From Thalassolituus oleivorans MIL-1 (GTDB lineage Bacteria; Pseudomonadota; Gammaproteobacteria; Pseudomonadales; Oceanobacteraceae): DNA of 64,000 nucleotides. The notes beneath the pieces were generated by a model. The model was not told the DNA's origin and did no database searches. It was given only the letters and a program-made list of their open reading frames with translations. Shown piece after piece: positions 1 to 8,655 of this stretch (position 1 is the first letter of the stretch; each line of letters opens with the position of its first letter). The stretch covers positions 2,436,883 to 2,500,882 of the forward strand of contig NC_020888.1 of NCBI RefSeq assembly GCF_000355675.1, in the 5' to 3' direction. The position numbers were made by a program, and so were the translations under genes.

Positions 1-2
1 TT

Positions 3-1532
3 CACGATGCCCTAAAAGAATTAACAGGCCCAGTCCACGCATGGTATTTGGATGGATTTTCACCTGCTAAAAACCCAGAAATGTGGACCGATGAATTGTA
101 TGAACGGATGCGTCACTTAAGCCGCAACCCACAACCAGGTAAGGAAGCGAGTGTCGCCACATTTACCGCCGCCAGCCAAGTTCGTCGAGGGCTACAAGGT
201 GCCGGTTTTAAAGTACATAATCCCGAGGGTTTCGGCGGCAAACGTCATATGCTGGCAGGTATTTATCATGCTCAGTGCGGGCCGGAACAACCACCATACT
301 TTCAACAAGAGCCATGGCTAATAGCCCCAAACCCGAGGGGTAATCGAGAAGTCACTATTATCGGTGCCGGACTTGCGGGCTGTCACAGCGCTCGTTCGCT
401 GGCAGAGGCCGGTTTTAAGGTTACTCTGATAGACGCCCTAGGCATTGCTCAATGCGCCTCAGGTAATCCACAAGGCGGCTTATACGTAAAACTGGCTGCC
501 GATGACAAAGCCACTCATACCGACTTCTATCTAGAGGCTTACGAACTCGCCCTGCGCTCCGTGAAAGCACAGTTAGGCGACGGCGATGAGCATAATCGTG
601 GCTGGCAATCTTGTGGGGTAATGCAGCTTGCAAGCAGCGAAAAAGAAGCGGCTCGCCAAGCGCAATTTATCGCTATCCGCCAACCACCATCAGCTTTAAT
701 TGAAGTCCGCGATAACGGTTTATTTTATCCGCAAGCAGGATGGGTGGCGCCCGCTCGGTTGTGCGAAGCCTTAGTGCGCCATCCCAACATTCGCTTTGAA
801 CAGGCTGAATTAACCGGTCTAACCCCCACTGATCGAGATGATGCCCTATGGCAGCTCAGCTTTGCCTCTGGCGAGCAACGCTCAGCATCGACTGTAGTGA
901 TCGCCACCGCATGGCAAGCGAAAGAATTACTCACGGATGCTTATTTGCCGGTTAAGAATATTCGAGGCCAGCTAACGTATTTAGACGCAACATCCGCACC
1001 CGCTATGCCTCATGTACTGTGTGCTAACAGTTATATGGCACCACCACTTAGCGGCCAATTATGTTTGGGCGCTACTTATAATTTGAATGATCCCAGTACA
1101 GAACTGCGCGACAGTGATCATCAAACCAATCTTGATCACCTCAAAGAATTTGGTGATGAATGGCAGTCGATGGCGACACATAACAAGATTGTCGGTGGCC
1201 GTGTCGGCTTTCGCTGCACCACTCCCGATTATTTACCTATGGTCGGCCCACTTGCGGACACTCGTCCTTTTGCCAAAGCATTTAAGCAGTTAAGTAAAAA
1301 CACTAAGCAAATACCGCAGGTCGAGGCGCCGTTAATACCCGGACTTTTCGTGAATATTGGTCACGGTTCACGCGGACTGGTATCGGCACCCTTATGCGCA
1401 GAAATACTGACCGACCTTATAACCGGTCGCAGTTCTTGCGTCAGTCGCACAATTTTAGAAGCCGTATTACCAGTGCGTTTTTTGGTACGCGATATCGCGC
1501 GGAGAAAAGTGCCAAACGATCATTACGACTAG
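3..1532 (+). CDS. mnmC: MnmC, tRNA mnm5s2U biosynthesis bifunctional protein (5' end cut off)
   Basis: Bifunctional enzyme that finishes the wobble uridine mnm5s2U in tRNA. The C-terminal FAD domain removes the carboxymethyl group and the N-terminal domain methylates the resulting amine. The frame is already open at the first bases, so the gene starts upstream of the window. The first visible residues hold the methyltransferase motif WYLDGFSPAKNPEMW (about residues 14-28 of the visible part). The FAD-binding motif IGAGLAG follows at about residue 120, and an oxidoreductase core with a late GHGSRGL motif runs to the end. About 509 residues are visible against roughly 660 for the whole family, so only the front of the methyltransferase domain is missing. 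It converges on yheU, with 18 bases between the stops. Confidence 0.95.
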   Translation, partial: HDALKELTGPVHAWYLDGFSPAKNPEMWTDELYERMRHLSRNPQPGKEASVATFTAASQVRRGLQGAGFKVHNPEGFGGKRHMLAGIYHAQCGPEQPPYFQQEPWLIAPNPRGNREVTIIGAGLAGCHSARSLAEAGFKVTLIDALGIAQCASGNPQGGLYVKLAADDKATHTDFYLEAYELALRSVKAQLGDGDEHNRGWQSCGVMQLASSEKEAARQAQFIAIRQPPSALIEVRDNGLFYPQAGWVAPARLCEALVRHPNIRFEQAELTGLTPTDRDDALWQLSFASGEQRSASTVVIATAWQAKELLTDAYLPVKNIRGQLTYLDATSAPAMPHVLCANSYMAPPLSGQLCLGATYNLNDPSTELRDSDHQTNLDHLKEFGDEWQSMATHNKIVGGRVGFRCTTPDYLPMVGPLADTRPFAKAFKQLSKNTKQIPQVEAPLIPGLFVNIGHGSRGLVSAPLCAEILTDLITGRSSCVSRTILEAVLPVRFLVRDIARRKVPNDHYD

Positions 1533-1550
1533 CCTGACGGGTATTAAAGC

Positions 1551-1829
1551 CTATGGTTGCCAGCCAAACTGGCGCAGGGTTGCTGTAAGTTGAATATGAC
1601 AAGTCTGCTGCACAGGATCATAAAGCAAGGTAGCTTCACCACGGCGCAGCTGCTCAATTACTTGGGCTATTTTATCCTGCAAAGAATATTCAACATCGCC
1701 GTAGTCAGTGCCCTCTCGGGTGACAAAATCTTCGGCGATAGCATCAAGTGTGGCCTTATCAAGACGCTCGTAAGGAATCGCAATTACGCCTTCATCAGGC
1801 GCATCATCAATTTGCAAAAGAAGCCTCAC
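1551..1829 (-). CDS. yheU: YheU family (UPF0270) small protein
   Basis: Small acidic protein of unknown biochemical role. The core matches the UPF0270/YheU pattern: IPYERL near residue 18, then FVTREGTDYG and a GEATLLYDP stretch near the end. The gene appears to start with GTG and overlaps the end of the upstream gene (stop at 1807) by 23 bases, so the pair is probably translationally coupled. At 92 residues it is somewhat longer than the usual YheU of about 70-75, and the extra 15 or so residues are at the N-terminus. A later start is therefore possible, although no clear ribosome binding site marks one. Confidence 0.8.
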   Translation of the reverse strand: MRLLLQIDDAPDEGVIAIPYERLDKATLDAIAEDFVTREGTDYGDVEYSLQDKIAQVIEQLRRGEATLLYDPVQQTCHIQLTATLRQFGWQP

Positions 1830-2250
1830 GTTCCCATTCGCAGCTCATGCGAAGTTCGCCATCGGATGGTAAGTGGCCTTCATCAGCTTGCCAGCTAAAG
1901 GTGTGTTTACCCGACAATTCAGTTTCAAGATGCACTGTAGCAGACACCCAATACATACTTTTTAGCAAGGCTTCAAACTGGCGCAACCAGTTTTCCCACT
2001 CGTACTCTACAGCGCGGTAAGATGCGGCAAAATGCATTAACTGAGTTTGATAAGTGCCACTGAAAACATCTTCACCAGGCATAGAAAACATCTCGCGCTT
2101 CAATAGCGACCAATCCTCATCCAGACCTAACGGTAATGCCTGAATAGCAGCCCAATTAACACGGCGCTCGCGACGAGAACCAAAAGGATCAGCTGCCGGA
2201 ATATGGCGTATGACTCCGTACACAATGGATTCTTGATCAAATTGAGACAC
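1807..2250 (-). CDS. hypothetical protein, upstream partner of yheU
   Basis: Unrecognised soluble protein of about 147 residues with no signal peptide, membrane segment or cysteine motif. I chose the GTG at 2250 because AGGAG lies a few bases upstream. A longer frame reaching 2325 would use a start without such a site and would add a cysteine-rich N-terminus that looks non-coding. The protein is rich in tryptophan and acidic residues, with a basic FGSRRERRVNW patch near residue 22. It overlaps yheU by 23 bases and has no other downstream partner, so it probably forms a two-gene unit with yheU. I do not assign a function. Confidence 0.65.
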   Translation of the reverse strand: MSQFDQESIVYGVIRHIPAADPFGSRRERRVNWAAIQALPLGLDEDWSLLKREMFSMPGEDVFSGTYQTQLMHFAASYRAVEYEWENWLRQFEALLKSMYWVSATVHLETELSGKHTFSWQADEGHLPSDGELRMSCEWEREASFAN

Positions 2251-2328
2251 GTATGCTCCTCTTAATGCTTTGCTTACTGGTCGCACCCAGCACTTGTTAT
2301 GACATTGATAATAACGGAAATCCACCCA

Positions 2329-2360
2329 AACAAAAACGGCACCGAAGCGCCGTTTTTGTT
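2329..2360 (-). terminator. rho-independent terminator after phaC
   Basis: Perfect 12-base inverted repeat: AACAAAAACGGC at 2329-2340 and its complement at 2349-2360, with an 8-base loop. The arm on the minus strand carries a run of five T. It lies 62 bases past the phaC stop on the transcribed strand and also insulates the yheU unit from read-through. Confidence 0.85.
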
Positions 2361-2422
2361 AGTTTTCAATGATTTGGCCAATACTTACTAATTCAGCACC
2401 GGCAAACCATACACACGAGGGG

Positions 2423-4240
2423 TTACTTACCCAACACATCAACAATGCGTTGCTTCACATAACTACCCGGCGCATCTTCAATGGCAGCCACTGGACCTTT
2501 ACCAGGAACGCGAGGTTCAACGGCTTCGGTGCCACCTTGAGTTTGAACCCACTCTTGCCAATCAACCCACCAAGAACCCGAATGACTTTCGGCTGCTTTA
2601 AACCAATCGTCCGCTTGTTCTGGTAACGCGCCAGCGTCATTGGTCCAATAACCATACTTATTGGCAGCTGGAGGATTGATGACACCGGCAATGTGACCTG
2701 AGCCACCAAGCACAAAGCGTGGCTTACCACCGATGGCTTGCGCACCCTTGTAGGTCGCCTGCCATAAGGCAATATGATCCTGAGAGGCCGACAAGAAATA
2801 CGTTGGTATCTTAACTGCCGACAAATCAATCTTCACGCCATCAAGTTCTAATGCATTCTTTTCGACCAAACGATTATTCAAATACATATTACGCAGGTAA
2901 TACGAATGCATCGTCGCTGGCAGGTTCGTGCTGTCAGAGTTCCAATACAACAAATCAAATGCCGCGGGACGCTGACCTTTCAAATAGTTATTAATAAAGA
3001 ATGACCAGAACAGATCATTCTCACGTAATAAGTTAAAGCTAAAAGCCATTTGACGACCGTCATAATAGCCAAGCATATTCATTTGCTTTTCAATGCCCGC
3101 TATCGCGGTTTCATTAATGAACACGCCGATTTCACCCGGCTGACTAAAATCAATCAAAGTAGCTAAGAAGGTAGCCGACTTAATCGGTTCACGACGTTTC
3201 TTCTTAAGGTAGGCAAGAGTCGCCGACAGTAAAGTACCACCTAGGCAATACCCGATAGCATTAAATTCTTTTTCGCCCGTAATGGTTTCAATAACATCCA
3301 AAGCCTCTACTGGGCCTTCCAGCATGTAATTGTCGAAGCCCTTATTACGTAACGACGGCCCTGGGTTCACCCAAGAAATTACAAATACTGTGTGGCCTTG
3401 ATCAACCAACCATTTAATCAAGGAGTTATCAGCACGCAAATCCATGATGTAATATTTGTTGATAAAAGGTGGGATGACTAACAGTGGACGTTTAAATACC
3501 GTCTTAGTCGTTGGTTCATATTGAATCAACTGCATCATGTCATTTTGGTGGATGACTTTACCCGGTGTTGTAGCAACGTTGCGACCCACTTGGAAAGCCG
3601 ACGTATCGGTCATGGTCACGTTCAGAGAGCCTTGAGCGCTGGCTTCTAAATCTTCCGTTAATTGCTCAATGCCTGCTACTAAATTAGCGCCACCGGTTTC
3701 CAATGTTTTGTTAATAACATCAGGGTTAAGACCGGCGAAATTAGAGGGGGCTAATGCGTTCACGTATTGACGCATCAAATATTCTACTTTTTTACGAGAA
3801 TGGTCACTAATACCGTCGGTATCTTTAACCATTTTCATGAGGCCATTCCCCTGCAATAAATATAATTGCTTGATGTAATCGAATAAGGGATTTTCTGACC
3901 ACTGCTCACTAGCAAAACGTTTATCACCTTTTTCGGGTTCAACAACCGGACCTACGTCCTTACCCAAAAATCGCAATACTGTATGCTGATAAAGCTCCTG
4001 CTGCTTTTTCAATACTTCCATTTGATCCGCAACAATCTTACCTGGATGAGCCATCATGGCTTCTCCTAGTTCGCGGAACGCTTCGCTGAAATCGTTTAGA
4101 ACACACGCAGCTGGATCATCTGCAGTCGTTGGCTGGTTTATTAATTTCTCCCAAAGCTTACTGCCTTGCTCTGTTGCCTTAGCTGTCATTTCTAAAATAT
4201 CACCGACAGCCGTTTCTAACTTATCCGCTGAAACACTCAT
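2423..4240 (-). CDS. phaC: class I poly(3-hydroxyalkanoate) synthase PhaC
   Basis: Polymerises (R)-3-hydroxyacyl-CoA into PHA at the surface of storage granules. An N-terminal PhaC domain (roughly residues 70-250) is followed by an alpha/beta hydrolase core. The lipase-box-like IGYCLGG places the catalytic cysteine at about residue 332. The usual aspartate (SASQDHIALW) and histidine (GSGHIAGVINPP) follow. At about 605 residues it is the normal class I length. I chose the ATG at 4240, preceded by GGGTGG; a GTG seven codons upstream (4261) is the alternative. It is the last gene of the phasin-phaC pair and lies 99 bases after the phasin, with a hairpin in between. No phaA or phaB is visible here, so monomer supply must be encoded elsewhere. 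Confidence 0.95.
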   Translation of the reverse strand: MSVSADKLETAVGDILEMTAKATEQGSKLWEKLINQPTTADDPAACVLNDFSEAFRELGEAMMAHPGKIVADQMEVLKKQQELYQHTVLRFLGKDVGPVVEPEKGDKRFASEQWSENPLFDYIKQLYLLQGNGLMKMVKDTDGISDHSRKKVEYLMRQYVNALAPSNFAGLNPDVINKTLETGGANLVAGIEQLTEDLEASAQGSLNVTMTDTSAFQVGRNVATTPGKVIHQNDMMQLIQYEPTTKTVFKRPLLVIPPFINKYYIMDLRADNSLIKWLVDQGHTVFVISWVNPGPSLRNKGFDNYMLEGPVEALDVIETITGEKEFNAIGYCLGGTLLSATLAYLKKKRREPIKSATFLATLIDFSQPGEIGVFINETAIAGIEKQMNMLGYYDGRQMAFSFNLLRENDLFWSFFINNYLKGQRPAAFDLLYWNSDSTNLPATMHSYYLRNMYLNNRLVEKNALELDGVKIDLSAVKIPTYFLSASQDHIALWQATYKGAQAIGGKPRFVLGGSGHIAGVINPPAANKYGYWTNDAGALPEQADDWFKAAESHSGSWWVDWQEWVQTQGGTEAVEPRVPGKGPVAAIEDAPGSYVKQRIVDVLGK

Positions 4241-4295
4241 ACGCCACCCATTGTCCTTCACCTTGAGGAAGTCTCAAGTAATTCAAAAACCGTCC

Positions 4296-4324
4296 ATTAA
4301 AAAAGGCCACCCATTGGTGGCCTT
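4296..4324 (-). terminator. hairpin terminator between phasin and phaC
   Basis: AAGGCCACC (4303-4311) and its exact complement (4316-4324) flank a 4-base loop. Read on the minus strand the stem is followed by six T and then AATGG. It stands directly after the phasin stop and 56 bases before phaC. It should end most phasin transcripts and let only some continue into phaC. Confidence 0.8.
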
Positions 4325-4339
4325 AACGACTAGCGCTAA

Positions 4340-4732
4340 TTAAGCCGCTGTCTTAGCTTTAGGTGCTGGCTTTGCAGCAGTAGAAGCCGTCGTCGCTGCA
4401 GTGCTACGAACTTCTTCCATAATACCTTCGATCTGAGTTTTGAATTCCATCGCCATGTCAGACATAGCTTTCGCATCTTCCATGATTTTCTTGTTTAAAG
4501 AAGTAGCAGTTTCTGCTTGTGCAGAAGTGTAGCTGCGCATAGTGTCAGCATCTTTAATTTCAGCGGCGCTTTTCAACTGAGAAAGACCCATTTCCGCGTA
4601 ACTCTTAATTGCACTGATTTGAAACTCAGTCAATTTTTCCATGTTATCAACAAACAAACTGTTGAATTTAGCCATAGGTGAGTACATGGTTTTGGCTTGT
4701 TCAGCGAAAGCATTCAGAATGTTCTCTTGCAT
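4340..4732 (-). CDS. phaP: phasin family protein (PHA granule coat)
   Basis: Amphipathic helical protein that coats PHA granules. It has 130 residues with no signal peptide. The phasin pattern is visible: an N-terminal NAFAEQAKTMYSPM stretch, long helices with FQISAIKSYAEMGLSQLK at about residues 38-54, and a C-terminal Ala/Lys/Pro tail typical of gammaproteobacterial phasins. A strong ribosome binding site, AAGGAG, lies 8 bases before the ATG, fitting an abundant protein. It is followed by a strong hairpin and then phaC, so the two genes share a direction but probably differ in expression level. Confidence 0.88.
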   Translation of the reverse strand: MQENILNAFAEQAKTMYSPMAKFNSLFVDNMEKLTEFQISAIKSYAEMGLSQLKSAAEIKDADTMRSYTSAQAETATSLNKKIMEDAKAMSDMAMEFKTQIEGIMEEVRSTAATTASTAAKPAPKAKTAA

Positions 4733-4907
4733 GGTATTGCTCCTTCAATGGTTTAGTCGAAATGTGTTCATTCATACTACGTAAAGTTATCTTACACCTG
4801 CATGACGGTTACCAGTTAAATTAGCAATTTCATCAGAAAAATCACGCGAAAGCAGTAATCGTTCTGAGCAAAGGTTACATTGCTAAGCTTCACTGACCGG
4901 CTTTGTC

Positions 4908-5159
4908 TTAAGACTGGCCTTTACCGTCACTTTTACCAGACATCATGGCAAACATCATGCGCTGAAATTCAGACATGGCGTTCACCCCACCGTTCAGCAA
5001 TGGCTGATAAAGGCTCATTGGATCATAGCCTTCTTCACCAGAATTCATTTTTTCCATCATTTTGGCAAACAGCTCTTGCTGAAACTCCTGAACATCCGGT
5101 AGACCCATCACGCGGCGAAGTTCTTCCGGTGTCATATCAAAAGTGACATTAATTTGCAT
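4908..5159 (-). CDS. DUF6489-like small protein next to PHA genes
   Basis: A protein of 83 residues, methionine-rich (LFAKMMEKM, RMMFAMMSG). It opens with a beta strand (MQINVTFDM) followed by TPEELRRVMGLPDV. That opening fits the small DUF6489 family found beside PHA or membrane genes; its function is unknown. The ATG at 5159 has AGAGGG upstream. The TTG one codon earlier is unlikely. It lies 30 bases downstream of the MFS gene and 175 bases upstream of phasin, so it could belong to either unit. The charged C-terminus (GKSDGKGQS) suggests a cytosolic location. Confidence 0.65.
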   Translation of the reverse strand: MQINVTFDMTPEELRRVMGLPDVQEFQQELFAKMMEKMNSGEEGYDPMSLYQPLLNGGVNAMSEFQRMMFAMMSGKSDGKGQS

Positions 5160-5189
5160 CAAGTGTTCCCTCTAATTCTAAAATCTTAT

Positions 5190-6365
5190 CTATCGAGTGT
5201 TACATTCATGCTGCGAATCACGCAGTCCCCACCAAGCAATGAACAGCGCAACGGATGCGACTAATGCGGCCAACATAAATACCCCGGTCCCACCAAGAGG
5301 CTGCCACAACAAACCACTTAGCATTGCTCCTATGGCACCACCCAAACCAAATCCCACACTAGAATACAGAGCTTGTCCGCGGGCTTGCATCGAAGCCGGG
5401 AAAAACATCTGTATGTAACGCATCGATACGGCATGCATTACCGCAAAACTGAACGCGTGTAAGGTTTGACCCGCAACTAACACCCAAACATTATTAACTG
5501 CCCAAGCAACAAGACACCAGCGTACTCCTGTCATAGCCAAACTGACAAGAAACCACTGCTGCCAAGTCAACAATTTCATCATTCGACCAAATTGCCAAAA
5601 CAGAACAACTTCGGCGCATACACCTATAGACCATAAAAGTCCGATCTGCGAATTTGAATAACCGTTTTCTTCTAAGAAAATACTGAAGAATGTGTAATAA
5701 GGCCCATGCGCTATTTGCAATAGAATGGTAACAAGAATAAAAGCGATCACCTTGCGCTGCCGCAAGAAACTCAACATATTACCCGCTGCTAACGTGGCTT
5801 TATGACGCACCGTCGCTGACTTTAATAACCAGCTGTTAAGTACGATGGCAGCCATTAGTAACAGCATGAATATTGGCAACGCCTTGATAGTGACATCGTC
5901 GAATAACCGTCCTAACAACATCACTGCTGCGATAAAACCAATTGAGCCCCATGCTCGAATTCGGCTGTATTCGTCTAGTTTATTGCCTAATGCTTGCATG
6001 GTAATTGTTTCGTACTGCGGTAACATCGCCGCCCAAAAAAATCCGTACAACACCATAATGCAGGCAACGCCAATAAAACTATCCACTAGGAATATTCCGC
6101 CAAAGCAGAACAAAGTTAGCAGTCCAGCAACTCGAACCATTCTTAAAGGGGCACTGATATTTCGGCCCCAATAGGCCCACAAGTTTGGCGCTAAAATACG
6201 CACCGTACCAAACAAGGCCATCAACGAACCGATTTCCTGCGGGGTAAAACTGAGCTCGGTTAAATACAAGCCCCAGTAAGGCGCAATGCAGCCAAGCAAG
6301 GCAAAGTACAAGCCATAAAATAGCGACAAGCGAGTCGTTGGTGCGGCAGTTGAATTCATCGTCAT
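5190..6365 (-). CDS. MFS transporter, HcaT/MFS_1-like family
   Basis: Inner-membrane transporter of 391 residues with about twelve hydrophobic helices. The pattern resembles the MFS_1-like group that contains the 3-phenylpropionate transporter HcaT: LFYGLYFALLGCIAPYWGLY in helix 1, then FGTVRILAPNLWAYWG, and RIRAWGSIGF in the middle loop. The substrate cannot be read from sequence. It starts at 6365 or at the second ATG (6359); neither has a clear ribosome binding site. It lies just downstream of the aroC terminator, so it probably has its own promoter in the 90 bases between. Confidence 0.85.
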   Translation of the reverse strand: MTMNSTAAPTTRLSLFYGLYFALLGCIAPYWGLYLTELSFTPQEIGSLMALFGTVRILAPNLWAYWGRNISAPLRMVRVAGLLTLFCFGGIFLVDSFIGVACIMVLYGFFWAAMLPQYETITMQALGNKLDEYSRIRAWGSIGFIAAVMLLGRLFDDVTIKALPIFMLLLMAAIVLNSWLLKSATVRHKATLAAGNMLSFLRQRKVIAFILVTILLQIAHGPYYTFFSIFLEENGYSNSQIGLLWSIGVCAEVVLFWQFGRMMKLLTWQQWFLVSLAMTGVRWCLVAWAVNNVWVLVAGQTLHAFSFAVMHAVSMRYIQMFFPASMQARGQALYSSVGFGLGGAIGAMLSGLLWQPLGGTGVFMLAALVASVALFIAWWGLRDSQHECNTR

Positions 6366-6452
6366 AACAAGTGCTTGTAGTGGCTTTACGAAAACGAAGA
6401 GAAGAAAACTAACCCTAAGAATAAGAACGCGATGATACGGTTTAATAGATGC

Positions 6453-6476
6453 AAAAAAAGCGGCCTCAGCCGCTTT
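6453..6476 (-). terminator. rho-independent terminator after aroC
   Basis: AAAGCGGC (6457-6464) and its complement (6469-6476) flank the loop CTCA. The minus strand continues into a run of T. It lies 18 bases past the aroC stop and ends the prmB-aroC transcript. Confidence 0.85.
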
Positions 6477-6493
6477 ATTTCAATCACCGTACA

Positions 6494-7600
6494 TTACTCG
6501 GGCGCTTGGCCAGCAATAACAGGTGTCAAACAATTCACATCGGCATTCTGTCCACGATGACGTAATAGATGATCGACAATCACTATGGCCATCATAGCTT
6601 CAGCGATGGGTGTCGCACGAATCCCCACACAAGGATCATGACGACCTTTAGTAATGACTTCGATTTCATTTCCATCGCTATCAATTGAACGACCAGGAAT
6701 CACTAAGCTCGACGTCGGCTTTAACGCAATATGAGCAATGATATCTTGGCCGGTACTGATACCACCCAAAACGCCGCCAGCATGATTGCTTAAAAACCCA
6801 GCCGCAGTCATCTCATCGCGGTGCTCTGTGCCTTTTTGCGCAACAACATCAAAGCCATCGCCAATTTCAACACCTTTAACGGCATTAATACTCATCAGTG
6901 CATGAGCAAGTTCGGCATCAAGACGATCAAAAATAGGTTCGCCTAATCCAGGCATCACACCACTCGCCACTACACTGATACGAGCGCCAACCGAGTTACC
7001 TTCTTCACGTAAGGCAATCATGTAGTCTTCCATTTCTGTGATCTTGGTTGGATCAGGGCAGAAGAATGGATTCTCATTGACTTGTTCCCAATCGAAGTGA
7101 GCATAGTCAATTTTTACAGGACCAAGTTGAGACAAATAGCCACGAATTTGAATGCCCTTCTCTGCCAATACTTTTTTAGCAATAGCACCGGCAGCAACAC
7201 GCATCGCCGTCTCACGCGCCGAAGAACGACCACCACCACGATAATCGCGAAAGCCGTACTTCTGCGTGTAAGCATAATCCGCATGTGCTGGGCGGAAAGT
7301 CTTGGCAATATTGGAATAGTCTTTAGAACGCTGATCGGTATTTTCGATCAATAGACCAATCGGCGTACCCGTGGTTTTGCCCTCAAATACACCCGATAGA
7401 ATTTTAACCTGATCAGGCTCTCGACGCTGCGTGGTATAACGCGATGTACCAGGCTTACGACGATCCAAATCCGCTTGTAAATCCTCTTCTGTTAGAGGAA
7501 TTCCTGGCGGGCAGCCATCAACAATGGCGCCCAATGCTAAACCATGGCTTTCACCGAAGGTTGTAACGGTGAAGCTTTTTCCAAAGGTATTTCCAGACAT
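6494..7600 (-). CDS. aroC: chorismate synthase
   Basis: Last step of the shikimate pathway: 5-enolpyruvylshikimate-3-phosphate to chorismate, with reduced FMN as cofactor. The 368 residues match the family length. The three conserved signatures are visible: [18 protein letters not shown] near residue 14, the [13 protein letters not shown] block near residue 119, and [17 protein letters not shown] near residue 318. It lies 24 bases after prmB and shares its transcript, an arrangement common in gammaproteobacteria. A hairpin terminator follows. Confidence 0.98.
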   Translation of the reverse strand: MSGNTFGKSFTVTTFGESHGLALGAIVDGCPPGIPLTEEDLQADLDRRKPGTSRYTTQRREPDQVKILSGVFEGKTTGTPIGLLIENTDQRSKDYSNIAKTFRPAHADYAYTQKYGFRDYRGGGRSSARETAMRVAAGAIAKKVLAEKGIQIRGYLSQLGPVKIDYAHFDWEQVNENPFFCPDPTKITEMEDYMIALREEGNSVGARISVVASGVMPGLGEPIFDRLDAELAHALMSINAVKGVEIGDGFDVVAQKGTEHRDEMTAAGFLSNHAGGVLGGISTGQDIIAHIALKPTSSLVIPGRSIDSDGNEIEVITKGRHDPCVGIRATPIAEAMMAIVIVDHLLRHRGQNADVNCLTPVIAGQAPE

Positions 7601-7624
7601 AAAATTCTCGTCTCTGAATTCTTA

Positions 7625-8572
7625 TTACTGAGTAAGGGCGCTTTCAGCTAATCGTTCTAAGTCGCGGGCATGTAAGACACACACACCATGACCACCACGT
7701 TTAAATTCGGGCCAGCTAAATGGTAATTCAGGATACGCTGCGCGTAACGCTGGCCAACTGTTGCCGACCTCAAGCACGAATATGCCGTCATCAGTCAGGT
7801 ATTCTCTGGCTTGAGCGAGCATGATACGAACTAAGTCTAAACCATCTTGGCCCGCGGCCAACGCCAATTCTGGCTCATGTAAAAACTCTTCTGGCAAACA
7901 TGCCATGTCGTCTTCATCCACATACGGCGGATTGGATACTATGATGTCATAACGACCCGATGCCGAGGCGAATAAGTCGGAGTGCAAAGCAATTACTCGA
8001 TCTTCAACTTGATGATTATGAATGTTCTCCTCTGCCACTTCTAAGGCATCAAAAGAGATATCCAACAATTCGACTTCCGCTTCTGGATAGGTCAACGCGC
8101 AAGCAATACCAATACAACCAGAGCCAGTGCACAAATCGAGTATGCGCGTTGGGTCTTGGTTGGCCTGCCAGTAGTCAGCAAAACGCTCTTCGATCAGCTC
8201 AGCAATGGGAGAGCGCGGAATCAGCACCCGCTCATCAACGCTGTAAGGCTGACCACAAAACCAGGCAATGCCTGTGATGTAAGGTGTTGGAACGTGATTT
8301 TCGATGCGCGCTTCCAATACGTTGATAACCGCTTCGCGCTCGCAACGAGTCAATCTAGAGTGGCGCCATTCCTCCGCTAAATTCCATGGCAAGCTCAACG
8401 CATGCGTTACTAACTGCAATGCATCATCCCATGGATTGTCGGTGCCATGACCGTAAAATAGCTGCGCTTCTGACATGCGGCTAACCGCCCATCGAATCAT
8501 ATCCTGTACGGTACGCAACTCATCGATCGCTTGGGACGCATGTTGCTGAAAGTTCATATCGGTATGACTCAT
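7625..8572 (-). CDS. prmB: ribosomal protein L3 N5-glutamine methyltransferase
   Basis: SAM-dependent methyltransferase that modifies a glutamine of ribosomal protein uL3. It has 315 residues. The SAM-binding motif ILDLCTGSGCIGIA and the catalytic NPPYVDEDDM loop identify the HemK/PrmB group. The N-terminal helical domain with FYGHGTDNPWDDA is typical of PrmB rather than PrmC. Its place directly before aroC supports this. The start ATG at 8572 is 84 bases after the patatin gene on the same strand. Confidence 0.95.
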   Translation of the reverse strand: MSHTDMNFQQHASQAIDELRTVQDMIRWAVSRMSEAQLFYGHGTDNPWDDALQLVTHALSLPWNLAEEWRHSRLTRCEREAVINVLEARIENHVPTPYITGIAWFCGQPYSVDERVLIPRSPIAELIEERFADYWQANQDPTRILDLCTGSGCIGIACALTYPEAEVELLDISFDALEVAEENIHNHQVEDRVIALHSDLFASASGRYDIIVSNPPYVDEDDMACLPEEFLHEPELALAAGQDGLDLVRIMLAQAREYLTDDGIFVLEVGNSWPALRAAYPELPFSWPEFKRGGHGVCVLHARDLERLAESALTQ

Positions 8573-8655
8573 GGAATGATGCTATTCGCTGGCAGTGTAA
8601 AGCCTGTTAGTTTACCGAATTCAGGCGCTAGCGACCATCCCTAGGCTATTGAGGC

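Noticed and set aside
1557-1898. Plus-strand frame opposite yheU
   Set aside because: It is the shadow of two conserved minus-strand genes and matches no family.
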